Shown here: piece after piece, positions 1-9,319 of the stretch
Layout: the number at the start of each line of letters is the position of its first letter
Position numbering within the stretch: the first letter of the stretch is position 1
NCBI RefSeq assembly: GCF_035943815.1
Contig: NZ_DASZBU010000003.1
Coordinates: forward strand, 35,843 to 99,842
Direction: 5' to 3'
Length of the DNA: 64,000 nucleotides
Source of the DNA: Frateuria_A sp035943815
GTDB lineage: Bacteria; Pseudomonadota; Gammaproteobacteria; Xanthomonadales; Rhodanobacteraceae
Program-made: the position numbers and the translations under genes
The notes under the pieces: model-generated
Database searches by the model: none
What the model saw: only the letters and a program-made list of their open reading frames with translations
Told to the model about the DNA's origin: nothing

Positions 1-363
1 GTGATGGCCCGAGAGCGGCGCCACCACCAGCACCGCCGGCTGGCTGCGCATTCTCTCGAGGGTGGCCGGGTCGTCGCTGAAGCGCTTGAAGCGCTTCAGC
101 TGGCAGAAGGGCAGTTCGAGCGCGGTCTGCTCCACCACCGCCACGGTCTGCCCGTGCGCCTGGATCTCATGGATGCCGAAGGCGGGCTTCTCGTAGTCCT
201 TGCCGAGCCGGTACATGAGTTCGCAGCCGGCGGCCCAGCGCACGGCGCCGGGTACCTGCGACAGCAGGCTGCCCGGTTCGTTGAACATTTTCGCGCTGGC
301 CTGCGCGAAGTAGCTCATCGGGCCCATGAAGGCGCGTTGCCACTCGTGGAGTTGGTAGAGCAT
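1..363 (-). CDS. phaZ: Intracellular polyhydroxyalkanoate depolymerase, 5' part
   Basis: The first 121 codons of a minus-strand gene that runs off the left edge. Translation from the ATG at 363 begins MLYQLHEWQRAFMGPMSYFA and contains LGKDYEKPAFGI, which matches the N-terminus of intracellular PHB depolymerases of the PhaZ type. These degrade stored polyhydroxybutyrate granules in the cytoplasm. The catalytic serine region lies beyond the edge and cannot be checked. About 130 bases without a gene separate it from the methyltransferase gene, which ends at 494 on the same strand. Confidence 0.8.
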   Translation of the reverse strand, partial: MLYQLHEWQRAFMGPMSYFAQASAKMFNEPGSLLSQVPGAVRWAAGCELMYRLGKDYEKPAFGIHEIQAHGQTVAVVEQTALELPFCQLKRFKRFSDDPATLERMRSQPAVLVVAPLSGHH

Positions 364-493
364 GGGAGTCGACTGCCGTGGAAAAGCCGAGTCTAGTGGC
401 TTTGCGGGAGAATTGCTGCGGTGCCGCATGATGCCGGCACGAGAGCAGGGCGGCCTACATGCCAGCGGCGACGCATGGCAGCCGGACGCGCCG

Positions 494-1237
494 TCATCCG
501 CCGCGCCGGCATACCAGCAGCACCTCGTCCACGCCCGCGTCATCGGCAAGGCCCTCGCGCCAGTGCAGCGGCTTCTGGAACCTGAGCCCCAGCGGCATGA
601 ACACCCGGTTGTACCACCACATCGCGCGTTCGCGCTGGTGGGTCAGGTACCACTGGCCGAGTTCGAGCAGGCGCGTGGACCTGGGTTGCATGCCGTAGAC
701 CGCGCTGCGCTCCAGCTTGAAGCCGCACGCCGCGAGCAGCGCGAGGATGGTCGCCGGTTCGTAGCGCCGGCAATGCCCGACGAACTCGTCGAAGGCAGTC
801 CACGCCTCCGGATGCAACGGCACCGACAGCAGCAGCGTCGCGCCTGGCGACGCCACGCGCGCAAGCTCGCGCAGGGCGCCCCCGTCGTCGGCCACGTGCT
901 CGAGTATGTCGAACGCGCACACCAGGTCGAACCGTGCGTCCGCGCAGGGCAGGGCGTCGATCATGCCGTGCATGGCGTCGGCGCCACGGGCGCGCAGCTG
1001 GCGCAGCGCCGCGTGGCTCAGGTCGACGAAGCAGGTGCCTTCCAGCGGCAATCGCGGGCGCAGGCCTGGCGCCACCTCCAGCCGGCGCGGCGCGGCCGCG
1101 GCCAGTTCACGCAGCAATGGCCAGGTGTTGAAGCGTTGCGGCTCGACCAGCCGCGCCTGTGCCCACAATGCCTCGTAGAAGCCGCGGTTGGCGCGCAGCA
1201 GTTCGGCATCGTTACGCCGCGGCGAGAGGCTGTCCAT
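494..1237 (-). CDS. SAM-dependent class I methyltransferase
   Basis: A 247-residue soluble protein with a class I methyltransferase core: an acidic motif in FDLVCAFDILEHV near the middle, preceded by a segment that should bind SAM, and the typical LARVASPGATLLLSVPLH strand after it (Methyltransf_11-like). The substrate cannot be told. The ATG at 1237 is preferred over the TTG at 1255 because a purine-rich AAGGGCGG sits just before it. It lies 43 bases downstream of the RDD gene on the same strand, so the two are probably cotranscribed. Confidence 0.75.
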   Translation of the reverse strand: MDSLSPRRNDAELLRANRGFYEALWAQARLVEPQRFNTWPLLRELAAAAPRRLEVAPGLRPRLPLEGTCFVDLSHAALRQLRARGADAMHGMIDALPCADARFDLVCAFDILEHVADDGGALRELARVASPGATLLLSVPLHPEAWTAFDEFVGHCRRYEPATILALLAACGFKLERSAVYGMQPRSTRLLELGQWYLTHQRERAMWWYNRVFMPLGLRFQKPLHWREGLADDAGVDEVLLVCRRGG

Positions 1238-1280
1238 GCCGCCCTTGTACAGCAAGCACGGCCGTGGCGAGGTGAAGCAC

Positions 1281-1775
1281 TCAGCCGATCCTGAGCTCGG
1301 TCCCCGCGGCCATGTCGTGCAAAGCGCGACGCCGCGGGTCGACCAGCGCCGGTGCGAACCACAGCGCCCAGCCGGCCATCACCGCCCACGAGGCGACGCG
1401 CAATCCCAGCCACGGCGCGAGCGCCAGCAGCAGCAAGGGCAGGGCCGCGACGGCCACCCGCCGCAAGGCCTGGGTCCAGGCCAGCCTGCCGTCGCCGGCT
1501 GCGACCAGGCGGAGATGCCAGGGCCGCATGCCAAGCGTCTGCCCGCCGCGCAGCCAGGAGACCACGAAGTAGGCACCCACCACCAGCGCCTGCAAGGGCT
1601 GGTACCACCAGGCGATCGCGGTATGCGCACCGGTCTGGATCAACCGTCCGCCGGTGACGAGCTGGCAGATCAGGCCCACCACCATCACGATCGCCACCAC
1701 CGCGAGCAGGTCGTAGACCAGCGCGGTCAGGCGTCGCCAGAGCGGGCAGGGAGCGGAGGCGTGTGCTGGACTCAT
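1281..1775 (-). CDS. RDD family membrane protein
   Basis: A 164-residue protein with the RDD-family layout: an N-terminal arginine followed by a hydrophobic segment, a second segment after a loop, the GQTLGMRPWHLRLV motif, a third hydrophobic stretch (VAVAALPLLLLALAPWLGL) and a conserved C-terminal DPRRRALHDMAAGT. RDD proteins are small inner-membrane proteins; some are Na+/H+ antiporter-like but most are uncharacterised. The ATG at 1775 is chosen over an upstream in-frame start because the upstream extension is proline/arginine-rich and runs back towards xerD. It diverges from xerD with only 47 bases between starts, so the two promoters overlap. Confidence 0.8.
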   Translation of the reverse strand: MSPAHASAPCPLWRRLTALVYDLLAVVAIVMVVGLICQLVTGGRLIQTGAHTAIAWWYQPLQALVVGAYFVVSWLRGGQTLGMRPWHLRLVAAGDGRLAWTQALRRVAVAALPLLLLALAPWLGLRVASWAVMAGWALWFAPALVDPRRRALHDMAAGTELRIG

Positions 1776-1822
1776 CGGGGTTTTCGCTTGCGCCCGCCGC
1801 AGCGGGCGGCGAGCATCGGTGC

Positions 1823-2734
1823 ATGCAGGAAAAGAACACAAGTATCGCCCAAGCCGACCAGCAGAGCATCGCCGCCTTCCTGGAGCGCGTGTGGTCGGAG
1901 GATGGCCTGGCCGACCGCACTCTCGAGGCCTACCGGCAGGATCTGGAAGGACTGGCGCGCTGGCTCGCCGCGCGCGGGCGCGGCCTGCATACGGCGCGGC
2001 GGGAAGACTTGTCCGCCTATCACGGTGGCCAGCGCGCCGCGGTGCGCTCGATGGCGCGGCGCCAGTCGGCCTTCCGCCGGTTCTACGGCCAGCTGGCGCG
2101 CGACATCCCCGGTTTCGAGGACCCGACCCTGCTGATCGAGCGTCCCCGCATGCCGCGCAGCCTGCCCAAGGCGCTGGCCGAGCGCGAGGTCGAGGCGCTG
2201 CTGGCCGCGCCCGACCTGGCCACCACGCTGGGGATGCGCGACCGGGCCATGCTGGAGCTGATGTACGCCTCGGGCCTGCGCGTGTCCGAGCTGGTGGAGC
2301 TGCCGCTGGCCGCGCTCAACCTGCGCCAGGGCGTGCTGCGGATCACTGGCAAGGGCGGCAAGGACCGGCTGGTGCCGGTCGGCGAGGTGGCGCTGGAGCG
2401 CATCGAGGCTTACCTCGCCCAGGCGCGGCCGGCGCTGGCCAAAGGCCGCCAGCCTGCGGCGCTGTTCCTGAGCCAGCGCGGCGAGGGCATGACCCGGCAG
2501 ATGTTCTGGATCCTGGTCAAGCGCCACGCGCTGTCGGTCGGCATCGAGGGCAAGCGGATCTCCCCGCACGTGCTGCGTCATTCCTTCGCCACCCACCTGC
2601 TAAACCACGGCGCCGACCTGCGCGCGCTGCAGCTGCTGCTGGGCCATGCTTCGCTGAGCACCACGCAGATCTACACGCTGGTGGCGAAGGAGGGGCTCAA
2701 GCGCCTGCACGCCCAACATCATCCGCGCGGCTGA
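1823..2734 (+). CDS. xerD: Site-specific tyrosine recombinase XerD
   Basis: A 303-residue tyrosine recombinase. An N-terminal SAM-like DNA-binding domain (about 10-105) is followed by the catalytic domain with the full set of residues: R153 in ASGLRVSEL, K177 in the beta-hairpin GKGGK, H249 and R252 in HVLRH, H275 in LGHAS and the nucleophile Y284 in QIYT. XerD works with XerC at dif to resolve chromosome dimers. Length and C-terminus match housekeeping XerD, not an integron integrase: the extra domain of IntI between the second and third patches is absent. It diverges from the RDD gene; the dsbC-like gene follows on the same strand after 129 bases. Confidence 0.92.
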   Translation: MQEKNTSIAQADQQSIAAFLERVWSEDGLADRTLEAYRQDLEGLARWLAARGRGLHTARREDLSAYHGGQRAAVRSMARRQSAFRRFYGQLARDIPGFEDPTLLIERPRMPRSLPKALAEREVEALLAAPDLATTLGMRDRAMLELMYASGLRVSELVELPLAALNLRQGVLRITGKGGKDRLVPVGEVALERIEAYLAQARPALAKGRQPAALFLSQRGEGMTRQMFWILVKRHALSVGIEGKRISPHVLRHSFATHLLNHGADLRALQLLLGHASLSTTQIYTLVAKEGLKRLHAQHHPRG

Positions 2735-2863
2735 GGCGCCCGCCCGGGCTGGGCGAATGCCAACCCGCTCCTGATTTGGAGGCCCACGCAAAGGCCCGCC
2801 TCACGCCCCCTGTGCAAGAATCGGGGCTCATCGCCGCCTTCCCCGCGGCCGCGAGGGTCTCCG

Positions 2864-3640
2864 ATGTTCAAAAAGTTTTCTTTCGCGCTGCTCGCCGGCG
2901 CCTTCGCATTGACTGCCTGTGCCGCCGATAACCAGAGCGGCGCGGGCGCCGCGGCCAATCCGCAGACCGAGGAGGTGGTACGCACTGCGCTGCAGAAGCT
3001 CGCGCCCGGCGTGCAGGTCGATTCCATCGCCCCTGCGCCGTTGCCGGGCTTCTACCAGGTCATCGGTTCGGGCCAACTGGTCTACGTCAGCACCGACGGC
3101 AAGTACATGCTCAACGGCGACCTGGTCGACCTGGGCAGCCGGCGCAACCTGAGCGAGCGGGCCTGGGCCGCCTTCCGCAAGGCCGAACTGGCCAAGGTGC
3201 CCGCCGCGCAGCGCATCGTGTTCGCGCCGCCGCACCCGAAGTACACCGTCACCGTGTTCTCCGACGTCAACTGCGGCTACTGCCGCATGTTCCATTCGCA
3301 CATCGCCCAGCTCAATGCCGAAGGCATCGCGGTCGAGTACCTGGCCTGGCCGCGCGAAGGCGTCGCCACCACCGCGGGCAACCCTACGGACACCTACACC
3401 GAGATGGTGTCGGTCTGGTGCGCAGCCGACCGCAAGGCCGCGTTCACCGCCGCCAAGCAGGGCAAACAGCCCAAGCCGGCGCAGTGCGCCAACCCCGTCA
3501 AGGACGAGTTCGACCTGGGCGTGCGGCTGGGGGTCAACGGCACTCCCACCATCCTGGGCCCCGACGGCATGGTGCTGGGCGGCTACGTGCCGCCGGACAA
3601 GCTGCTCCAGCTGCTGCAGCAGGGTGACAAGGGCGGCTGA
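2864..3640 (+). CDS. dsbC: DsbC/DsbG-type thiol:disulfide isomerase, lipoprotein
   Basis: A 258-residue exported protein. The N-terminus has a lipoprotein signal with lipobox LTAC (Cys19), followed by an Ala, which predicts outer-membrane anchoring on the periplasmic face. Residues about 35-90 are the DsbC dimerisation domain, followed by a thioredoxin fold with active-site CGYC (Cys137 and Cys140), the cis-proline motif GVNGTPTI and a second cysteine pair in VWCAAD and AQCANP, as in DsbC. It shuffles wrong disulfides in the periplasm. Most enterobacterial DsbC proteins are soluble, so the lipid anchor is a noteworthy variation. xerD-dsbC adjacency is a common gene order in gammaproteobacteria. 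Confidence 0.88.
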   Translation: MFKKFSFALLAGAFALTACAADNQSGAGAAANPQTEEVVRTALQKLAPGVQVDSIAPAPLPGFYQVIGSGQLVYVSTDGKYMLNGDLVDLGSRRNLSERAWAAFRKAELAKVPAAQRIVFAPPHPKYTVTVFSDVNCGYCRMFHSHIAQLNAEGIAVEYLAWPREGVATTAGNPTDTYTEMVSVWCAADRKAAFTAAKQGKQPKPAQCANPVKDEFDLGVRLGVNGTPTILGPDGMVLGGYVPPDKLLQLLQQGDKGG

Positions 3641-3695
3641 GCCCGCTGGCGGCGCCCGTTAGGGCTTTGTCGACGGGCGGCCCGCCGGCATCGGG

Positions 3696-3701
3696 TAGAA
3701 T
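3696..3701 (+). promoter_or_regulatory. Probable -10 box of purL
   Basis: TAGAAT lies 33 bases before the purL start. The same hexamer stands before relA (51175) and before the outer-membrane barrel gene (26241), which supports it as a house-keeping -10 element here. No convincing -35 box at 16-18 bases was found, so the assignment is tentative. Confidence 0.35.
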
Positions 3702-3734
3702 AGGCGTCTTCCTTCCCGCGCCGAATTCCCCCGC

Positions 3735-6700
3735 ATGATCGCTTTCGACGGGCAGAGCGCCCTTTCGCCGTTTCGTCTGGATCGCCTCAATGCACGCCTG
3801 GATACGGTGCACCGGGGCACGCGCGTGCAGGCGGCTTGGTTCGTCTACGTGCTGGATGCCGGCCATGCCCCCGAAGGCAGCGAGCGCCAGCGCCTGCTCG
3901 AAGTGCTCGAAGCGAAGGACGCCGCGCCGGAAGCCGCCACGCTTTGGACGGTCCCCCGCCTGGGCACCATTTCGCCCTGGTCGAGCAAGGCCACCGACAT
4001 CCTGCACGGCGCCGGCTTCGACGTTCGCCGGGTCGAGCGTGGCACCGCCTGGACCGTGGCCGGCCTGCCGGACGCCGGCACGCCCGCGCACGCCGCAGTG
4101 CTCGAGGTGCTGCACGACCCGATGACGCAGTCGGTGCTCACCGACCTGGCCGATGCGCAGGGCCTGTTCCTGGCCGGCACGCCGGGCGACCTGGTGCACA
4201 TCGCACGGGGCAACGATCCGCGCGGCGCGCTGGCCGCGGCCAACGCGCGCCTGGGCCTGGCGCTGGCCGAGGACGAGATCGACTACCTAGCCGATCGCTA
4301 CGCCGAGCTGGGCCGCGACCCGACCGACGCGGAACTCTTCATGTTCGCGCAGGCCAATTCCGAGCACTGCCGCCACAAGGTGTTCAACGCCAGCTGGACC
4401 ATCGACGGCGAGGAACAGGACAAGAGCCTGTTCGCCATGATCAAGCACACCCACCAGCGCTCGCCCGCGCACACGCTGTCGGCCTACAAGGACAACGCGG
4501 CGGTGATCGAGGGGCACCGGGGCAAGCGCTTCTTCACCGACGGCGAAGGCGTCTGGCGCGCGCACGAGGAGCAGGTCGACTACGCGATCAAGGTGGAAAC
4601 GCACAACCACCCGACCGCCATCGCGCCCTGGCCCGGTGCGGCCACCGGCGCTGGCGGCGAGATCCGCGACGAGGGCGCCACCGGCCGCGGCGCCAAGCCC
4701 AAGGCGGGCCTGACCGGCTTCTCGGTGTCCGACCTGCGCATCCCCGGCGCGCCGCAGCCTTGGGAAGTGGATCGCCCGCTGCCCCCGCGCATGGCCAGCG
4801 CGTTCGAGATCATGCGCGACGGCCCGTTGGGTGCCGCCGCGTTCAACAACGAATTCGGCCGGCCCTGCCTGGGCGGCTACTTCCGCACCTACGAGCACGA
4901 GACCGGCGAGCCCGGCGTGCGCCGCGGCTACGACAAGCCGATCATGATCGCCGGCGGTTTGGCCAACATCCGCCGCGGTGACGTGCAGAAGCGCGAGCTG
5001 CAGCCCGGCCACGCGGTGGTCGTGCTGGGCGGCCCGGCGATGCTGATCGGCCTGGGCGGCGGCGCGGCTTCGTCGGTGGCCTCCGGCGCCTCCAGCGCGG
5101 AGCTCGACTTCGCCTCCGTGCAGCGCGACAACGCCGAAATGGAGCGGCGCTGCCAGCAGGTCATCGACAGCTGCTGGATGCGCGGCGAGGCCAACCCCAT
5201 CGTCAGCATCCACGACGTCGGCGCCGGCGGCCTGTCCAACGCGATTCCCGAGCTGCTCAACGACGCCGGCGTGGGCGGACAGATCGATCTTTCCAAGATC
5301 CCCTGCGACGATCCGTCGCTTTCGCCCATGCAGGTGTGGAGCAACGAGTCGCAGGAGCGCTACGTGCTCGCCATCGCGCCGGACGACCTGCCCGAGTTCG
5401 AAGGCTATTGCCGGCGCGAGCGCTGCCCGTTCGCCGTGGTCGGCACCGCCACCGCCGAGCGCGTGCTGCGCGTGACCGACCCGCGCCGCGAGCTTGCCGT
5501 GATCGACCTGCCTATGGACGTGCTGTTCGGCAAGCCGCCGCGCATGCATCGCGACGCGCGCCGCATCAAGCCGCGCGTGGACCTTTTGCCGGATCTGTCC
5601 GGCATCGGCATGGACGAGGCGGTGCAGCGCGTGCTGCGCCTGCCCACGGTGGGCAGCAAGAGCTTCCTGATCACCATCGGCGATCGCACCGTCGGCGGCC
5701 TGAACCACCGCGACCCGATGGTCGGTCCCTGGCAGGTGCCGGTGGCCGATTGCGCGGTCACCCTGACCGACTTCGATGGCTACCAGGGCGAGGCGATGGC
5801 GATGGCCGAGCGCGCGCCGGTCGCGCTGCTCAACAGTGCCGACGCCGCGCGCCTGGCGGTGGGCGAGGCGATCACCAACCTGGCTGCGGCGCCGATCGAG
5901 TCCCTGGGCGAAATCCGCCTGTCCGCCAACTGGATGGCCGCGGTGAACCACGACGGCGAGGACGCCGCCCTGTTCGACGCGGTCAAGGCGGTGGGCATGG
6001 AGCTTTGCCCGGCGCTGGACATCGCCATTCCGGTCGGCAAGGACTCGCTCTCCATGCAGACCGTCTGGAAGGACGGCAGCGCGTCAGGTGAAGGCACGCC
6101 GCAGCGTACGGTCGCGCCGGTGTCGCTGGTGATCACCGGCTTCGCCCGCGTCGGCGATGTGCGCCGCACGCTCACGCCGCAGCTGAAGCTCGACCGCGGC
6201 GACTCGGAGCTGTGGCTGCTCGACCTGGGCGCCGGGCGCGACCGCCTGGGCGGCTCGGCGCTGACGCAGGTGTTCAACCGCGCCGGCGGCGTGCCGCCGG
6301 ACCTGGACGATGCCAAGCGCCTGCGCGCGCTGTTCGAGCTGGTGCAGGAGGCCAACCGCGCCGGCCTGGTGCTGGCCTATCACGACCGTTCCGACGGCGG
6401 CGTCATCGTCACCTTGCTGGAGATGGCCTTCGCCGGCCACTGCGGCCTGGAGCTCCATCTGGACGGCTGGGCCGAAGCGACCCTGCGCGCGCTGTTCAAC
6501 GAGGAGCTCGGCGCCGTGCTGCAGGTGGCCAGCGCCAACCGCGAAGCCTTCGAGGCGCTGCTGGTCAAGCATGGCCTGGCCGGCATGAGCCACCGCATCG
6601 GCCGACCCAAGGAGAAGCTCGGCATCAAGCTGTTCCTCGGCAACGAGGCGCTGTTCAAGTGGAACTGGACGGCGCTGTTCGGCGCCTGGAACCAGGCCAG

Positions 6701-7610
6701 CCATGCCATGCAGCGCCTGCGCGACAACCCGCTCAGCGCGGATGCCGAGTGCGAATGGCGGCTGGACGACGCCGATCCGGGCATCACTCCCAAGCTCACG
6801 TTCAACCCTGCCGAAGACGTCGCCGCGCCGTACATCGCCAAGGGCGCGCGCCCGCGCGTGGCGATCCTGCGCGAGCAGGGCGTCAACGGCCAGGTCGAGA
6901 TGGCCGCGGCGTTCACCCGCGCGGGCTTCGACGCGGTGGACGTGCACATGTCCGACCTCGCCGCCGGCCGCCACAAGCTGGCCGACTTCCGCGGCTTCGC
7001 CGCCTGCGGCGGCTTCTCCTACGGCGACGTGCTCGGCGCCGGCCGCGGCTGGGCCACCTCGATCCTCTACAACGAGGCGATGCGCGCGCAGTTCGAGGCG
7101 TTCTTCAACGACCCCTCGAAGTTCGCCCTGGGCGCCTGCAACGGCTGCCAGATGCTGTCGCAGTTGAAGGACATCATTCCGGGGGCCAGGCACTGGCCGA
7201 AATTCGTGCGCAACGCCTCGGAGCAGTACGAGGCGCGCCTGGCCACGCTGGAGGTGCTCGATTCGCCCAGCCTGTTCTTCAAAGGCATGGCCGGCTCGCG
7301 CATTCCGGTGGCGGTGGCGCATGGCGAAGGCCGGGTCAGCTTCCCGTATGCCTGCAGCCCGTCGAAGTCGAGCGCGGCGGTGCGCTTCGTCGACAACCGC
7401 GGCAAGCCCACCGAGAACTATCCGCTCAACCCGAACGGCTCGCCGGGCGGCCTGGCCGGCTTCACCGCGGCCGACGGTCGCGTGACCATCCTGATGCCGC
7501 ACCCGGAGCGCGTGTTCCGCAGCGTGCAGATGAGCTGGCACCCGGAGGCCTGGGGCGAGGATTCGCCGTGGATGCGCATGTTCCGCAACGCACGGGTGTG
7601 GTGCGGCTGA
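3735..7610 (+). CDS. purL: Phosphoribosylformylglycinamidine synthase (large, fused form)
   Basis: A 1291-residue FGAM synthase, the normal length of the fused gammaproteobacterial enzyme. It converts FGAR, glutamine and ATP to FGAM, the fourth step of de novo purine synthesis. Visible in order: the N-terminal PurS-like domain, the linker, the ATP-binding synthetase half with KVETHNHPTAIAP and GAKPKAGLTGF, its second half around GGLNHRDPMVG and IPVGKDSLSM, and a C-terminal class I glutamine amidotransferase with nucleophile Cys in GACNGCQM, preceded by GGFSYGDVLGAGRGWA and followed by the catalytic His/Glu in MPHPERVFR. No frameshift or missing motif. It stands alone in its own transcription unit, perhaps with the downstream membrane protein 28 bases away. 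Confidence 0.96.
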   Translation: MIAFDGQSALSPFRLDRLNARLDTVHRGTRVQAAWFVYVLDAGHAPEGSERQRLLEVLEAKDAAPEAATLWTVPRLGTISPWSSKATDILHGAGFDVRRVERGTAWTVAGLPDAGTPAHAAVLEVLHDPMTQSVLTDLADAQGLFLAGTPGDLVHIARGNDPRGALAAANARLGLALAEDEIDYLADRYAELGRDPTDAELFMFAQANSEHCRHKVFNASWTIDGEEQDKSLFAMIKHTHQRSPAHTLSAYKDNAAVIEGHRGKRFFTDGEGVWRAHEEQVDYAIKVETHNHPTAIAPWPGAATGAGGEIRDEGATGRGAKPKAGLTGFSVSDLRIPGAPQPWEVDRPLPPRMASAFEIMRDGPLGAAAFNNEFGRPCLGGYFRTYEHETGEPGVRRGYDKPIMIAGGLANIRRGDVQKRELQPGHAVVVLGGPAMLIGLGGGAASSVASGASSAELDFASVQRDNAEMERRCQQVIDSCWMRGEANPIVSIHDVGAGGLSNAIPELLNDAGVGGQIDLSKIPCDDPSLSPMQVWSNESQERYVLAIAPDDLPEFEGYCRRERCPFAVVGTATAERVLRVTDPRRELAVIDLPMDVLFGKPPRMHRDARRIKPRVDLLPDLSGIGMDEAVQRVLRLPTVGSKSFLITIGDRTVGGLNHRDPMVGPWQVPVADCAVTLTDFDGYQGEAMAMAERAPVALLNSADAARLAVGEAITNLAAAPIESLGEIRLSANWMAAVNHDGEDAALFDAVKAVGMELCPALDIAIPVGKDSLSMQTVWKDGSASGEGTPQRTVAPVSLVITGFARVGDVRRTLTPQLKLDRGDSELWLLDLGAGRDRLGGSALTQVFNRAGGVPPDLDDAKRLRALFELVQEANRAGLVLAYHDRSDGGVIVTLLEMAFAGHCGLELHLDGWAEATLRALFNEELGAVLQVASANREAFEALLVKHGLAGMSHRIGRPKEKLGIKLFLGNEALFKWNWTALFGAWNQASHAMQRLRDNPLSADAECEWRLDDADPGITPKLTFNPAEDVAAPYIAKGARPRVAILREQGVNGQVEMAAAFTRAGFDAVDVHMSDLAAGRHKLADFRGFAACGGFSYGDVLGAGRGWATSILYNEAMRAQFEAFFNDPSKFALGACNGCQMLSQLKDIIPGARHWPKFVRNASEQYEARLATLEVLDSPSLFFKGMAGSRIPVAVAHGEGRVSFPYACSPSKSSAAVRFVDNRGKPTENYPLNPNGSPGGLAGFTAADGRVTILMPHPERVFRSVQMSWHPEAWGEDSPWMRMFRNARVWCG

Positions 7611-7638
7611 GCCCAGGTAGCGCCGGAGCGAGGCGGGC

Positions 7639-8325
7639 ATGAACGCCCGCCGGCTCTACGCGCCGTCGTGGCTGCTGCTGGCGCTGCTGCCCTGGTGGCT
7701 GGGGCTGGCGCTGCTGCTGGCGATCGCGGCGCTGCTGCTGTTCGCCGGCGAGCGCCTGCAGGAGCACGCACGCCTGCTGCGGCTGGCGTTGCGCTGGGGA
7801 CTGCCCGGCGTGTTGTTCGCCGTGCAGCGGGCGCTGGGTGGCGATGCCTTCGCCTGGGCGATGGCGCTGCTCGGGGCGCTGGTCGGTTTCACCCTGCTGG
7901 CGGGCCTGGAGGCCTGGCTCGATCGCGGTCGGCGCGAGCAGGTCGCGCAACCGGATTTGCGCGACTGGCCCAGCCTGGCGCTGGCGCCGATCGGCCCGGG
8001 GGCGGTGGTGGTCGAGCTGGCGGCGCCGCAGTGGGCCGAGGGCAGCTGTCCCGATCCGCGTGGCGGCGAGGCACGCTGGGAGGCCGGAAGCTATGTCCTG
8101 GCCGGAGGCGGCACGGTGGATCGCGTGCTGGCGCGCGCATCGTTCAGCCCGGACGGACGCTGGTTCGTCGCCGGTACCCCGCGTGGGCTGGTGCTGGTCG
8201 ACCGTGACCAGGGGTGCAGCCATCGCCTGCGCGGCTGGACCCTGTGCGGATGGCACGACGGACCCTGGCTGGCGCGCGAAGCGGGGGCGGCGATGGCCTG
8301 GCGGGAAGTCCTCGGCCAGTGCTGA
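7639..8325 (+). CDS. Membrane protein of unknown function
   Basis: A 228-residue protein I do not recognise. The N-terminus holds a strongly hydrophobic hairpin (about residues 9-37) and a further hydrophobic stretch at about 68-92. The rest is soluble and contains one WD/propeller-like strand set (ASFSPDGRWFVAGTPRGLVLV). Cysteines are few and late (SCPDP, GCSH, LCGW and the C-terminus). It starts 28 bases after purL with a weak GAGCGAGG leader and precedes a glycosyltransferase gene by 100 bases. It may be cotranscribed with purL, but nothing ties it to purine metabolism. Confidence 0.6.
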   Translation: MNARRLYAPSWLLLALLPWWLGLALLLAIAALLLFAGERLQEHARLLRLALRWGLPGVLFAVQRALGGDAFAWAMALLGALVGFTLLAGLEAWLDRGRREQVAQPDLRDWPSLALAPIGPGAVVVELAAPQWAEGSCPDPRGGEARWEAGSYVLAGGGTVDRVLARASFSPDGRWFVAGTPRGLVLVDRDQGCSHRLRGWTLCGWHDGPWLAREAGAAMAWREVLGQC

Positions 8326-8425
8326 GCCAGGCGAAGGAATCGAAAGCGCATGGCGGCAGCCTTGCGAGGCGTCCGGGCATCACCGCCCCGTTCTCCCCGC
8401 CGCGCAGCTCCCGCATACTTGCCGG

Positions 8426-9319
8426 GTGTCCACTCCCATTCCCCTTCCCAGGACGCTGCCGGCCAGCGTGATCGTGGTGTGCGCCGACAGCGGGCCTTCG
8501 TTGCGCGACTGCGCCCGGCGGGCGCTCGACAGCACGCTGCCGCTGGAGCTGATCCTGATCGACAACGGCTCGACCGACGGCATGCCGCAGGCCGTCGAAC
8601 GGGAGCATGCCCACGAGCCGCGCCTGAAGGTCCTCTACAACCACGCCAACCTCGGCTTCGGCCCGGCGGTGAACCGCGCCGCCGCGGCGGCGCGCGGCGA
8701 GCACCTGCTGGTGCTCAACCCCGATTGCCTGCTCGAGCCCGATACGCTCGCGCGCATGCTCGACGTCCTCGATGCCCACCCCGAAGCGGGCATCCTCGGC
8801 GCGGTGGTTTGCGGGGCCGACGGCACGCCCGACCCGGCCTCCTACCGGCGCGACCCGCTGCTGCGCCGTGCGCTCGCCACCCTGGCGGGGGCGCGCGGCG
8901 GCATGAACATCGAAGGCGCCGTGCCGTCGGGCGTGGTCGCTGCCGAGGCCGTGTCCGGTGCGCTGATGCTGCTGCCGCGCAAGGTCTTCGCGCGGCTCGG
9001 CGGTTTCGACGAGCGCTACTTCCTGCACTTCGAGGATCTGGACCTGTGTCGCCGCGCGCGTGACCTGGGCTACGCGGTGCTGCTGGCCGGCGACGTGCGC
9101 GTGCTGCACGGCAAGGGCGGCTCCAGCCGGCACCGTCCGGTGTTCGTCAGCCGGCACAAGCATCGCGGCATGTGGCGATGGTTCCGCACGTTCGATCCGG
9201 CCGCGCGCAACCCGTTCGTCGCTGCCGCGGTGTGGCTGGGCATCTGGCTGCACTTTGCGGCGCAGGTGCCTGGCCAGCTCTGGCGGCTCGCCAGGACGCG
9301 GCGGGATTCCGCGCGATGA
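8426..9319 (+). CDS. Family 2 glycosyltransferase (rhamnosyltransferase-like)
   Basis: A 297-residue GT-A fold enzyme. SVIVVCADSG and ELILIDNGSTDGMP mark the nucleotide-sugar binding strand, LLVLNPDC holds the divalent-metal DxD-like position, and the C-terminal GGFDERYFLHFEDLDLCRRAR is the acceptor-side motif typical of WbbL/rhamnosyltransferase-like GT2 enzymes of cell-surface polysaccharide synthesis. A GTG at 8426 is taken as start because the conserved region begins just after it and the upstream frame is a shadow of the neighbouring gene. Its stop codon overlaps the ATG of the next gene by four bases (ATGA), so the two are translationally coupled. Confidence 0.75.
   Translation: MSTPIPLPRTLPASVIVVCADSGPSLRDCARRALDSTLPLELILIDNGSTDGMPQAVEREHAHEPRLKVLYNHANLGFGPAVNRAAAAARGEHLLVLNPDCLLEPDTLARMLDVLDAHPEAGILGAVVCGADGTPDPASYRRDPLLRRALATLAGARGGMNIEGAVPSGVVAAEAVSGALMLLPRKVFARLGGFDERYFLHFEDLDLCRRARDLGYAVLLAGDVRVLHGKGGSSRHRPVFVSRHKHRGMWRWFRTFDPAARNPFVAAAVWLGIWLHFAAQVPGQLWRLARTRRDSAR

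Noticed and set aside
1..396. Plus-strand frame at the left edge
   Set aside because: Low-complexity His/Ala/Gly composition; the opposite strand encodes a clear PhaZ N-terminus.
1823..2734. Tyrosine recombinase as the possible integrase of the cassette array
   Set aside because: The protein has housekeeping XerD length and lacks the extra IntI domain; it is also 14 kb from the array and beside dsbC, its usual neighbour.
4287..5951. Long His/Ala/Arg/Gly-rich frames antisense to purL and similar ones opposite other genes
   Set aside because: No domains, composition typical of shadow frames in GC-rich DNA, and a well-supported gene on the other strand.
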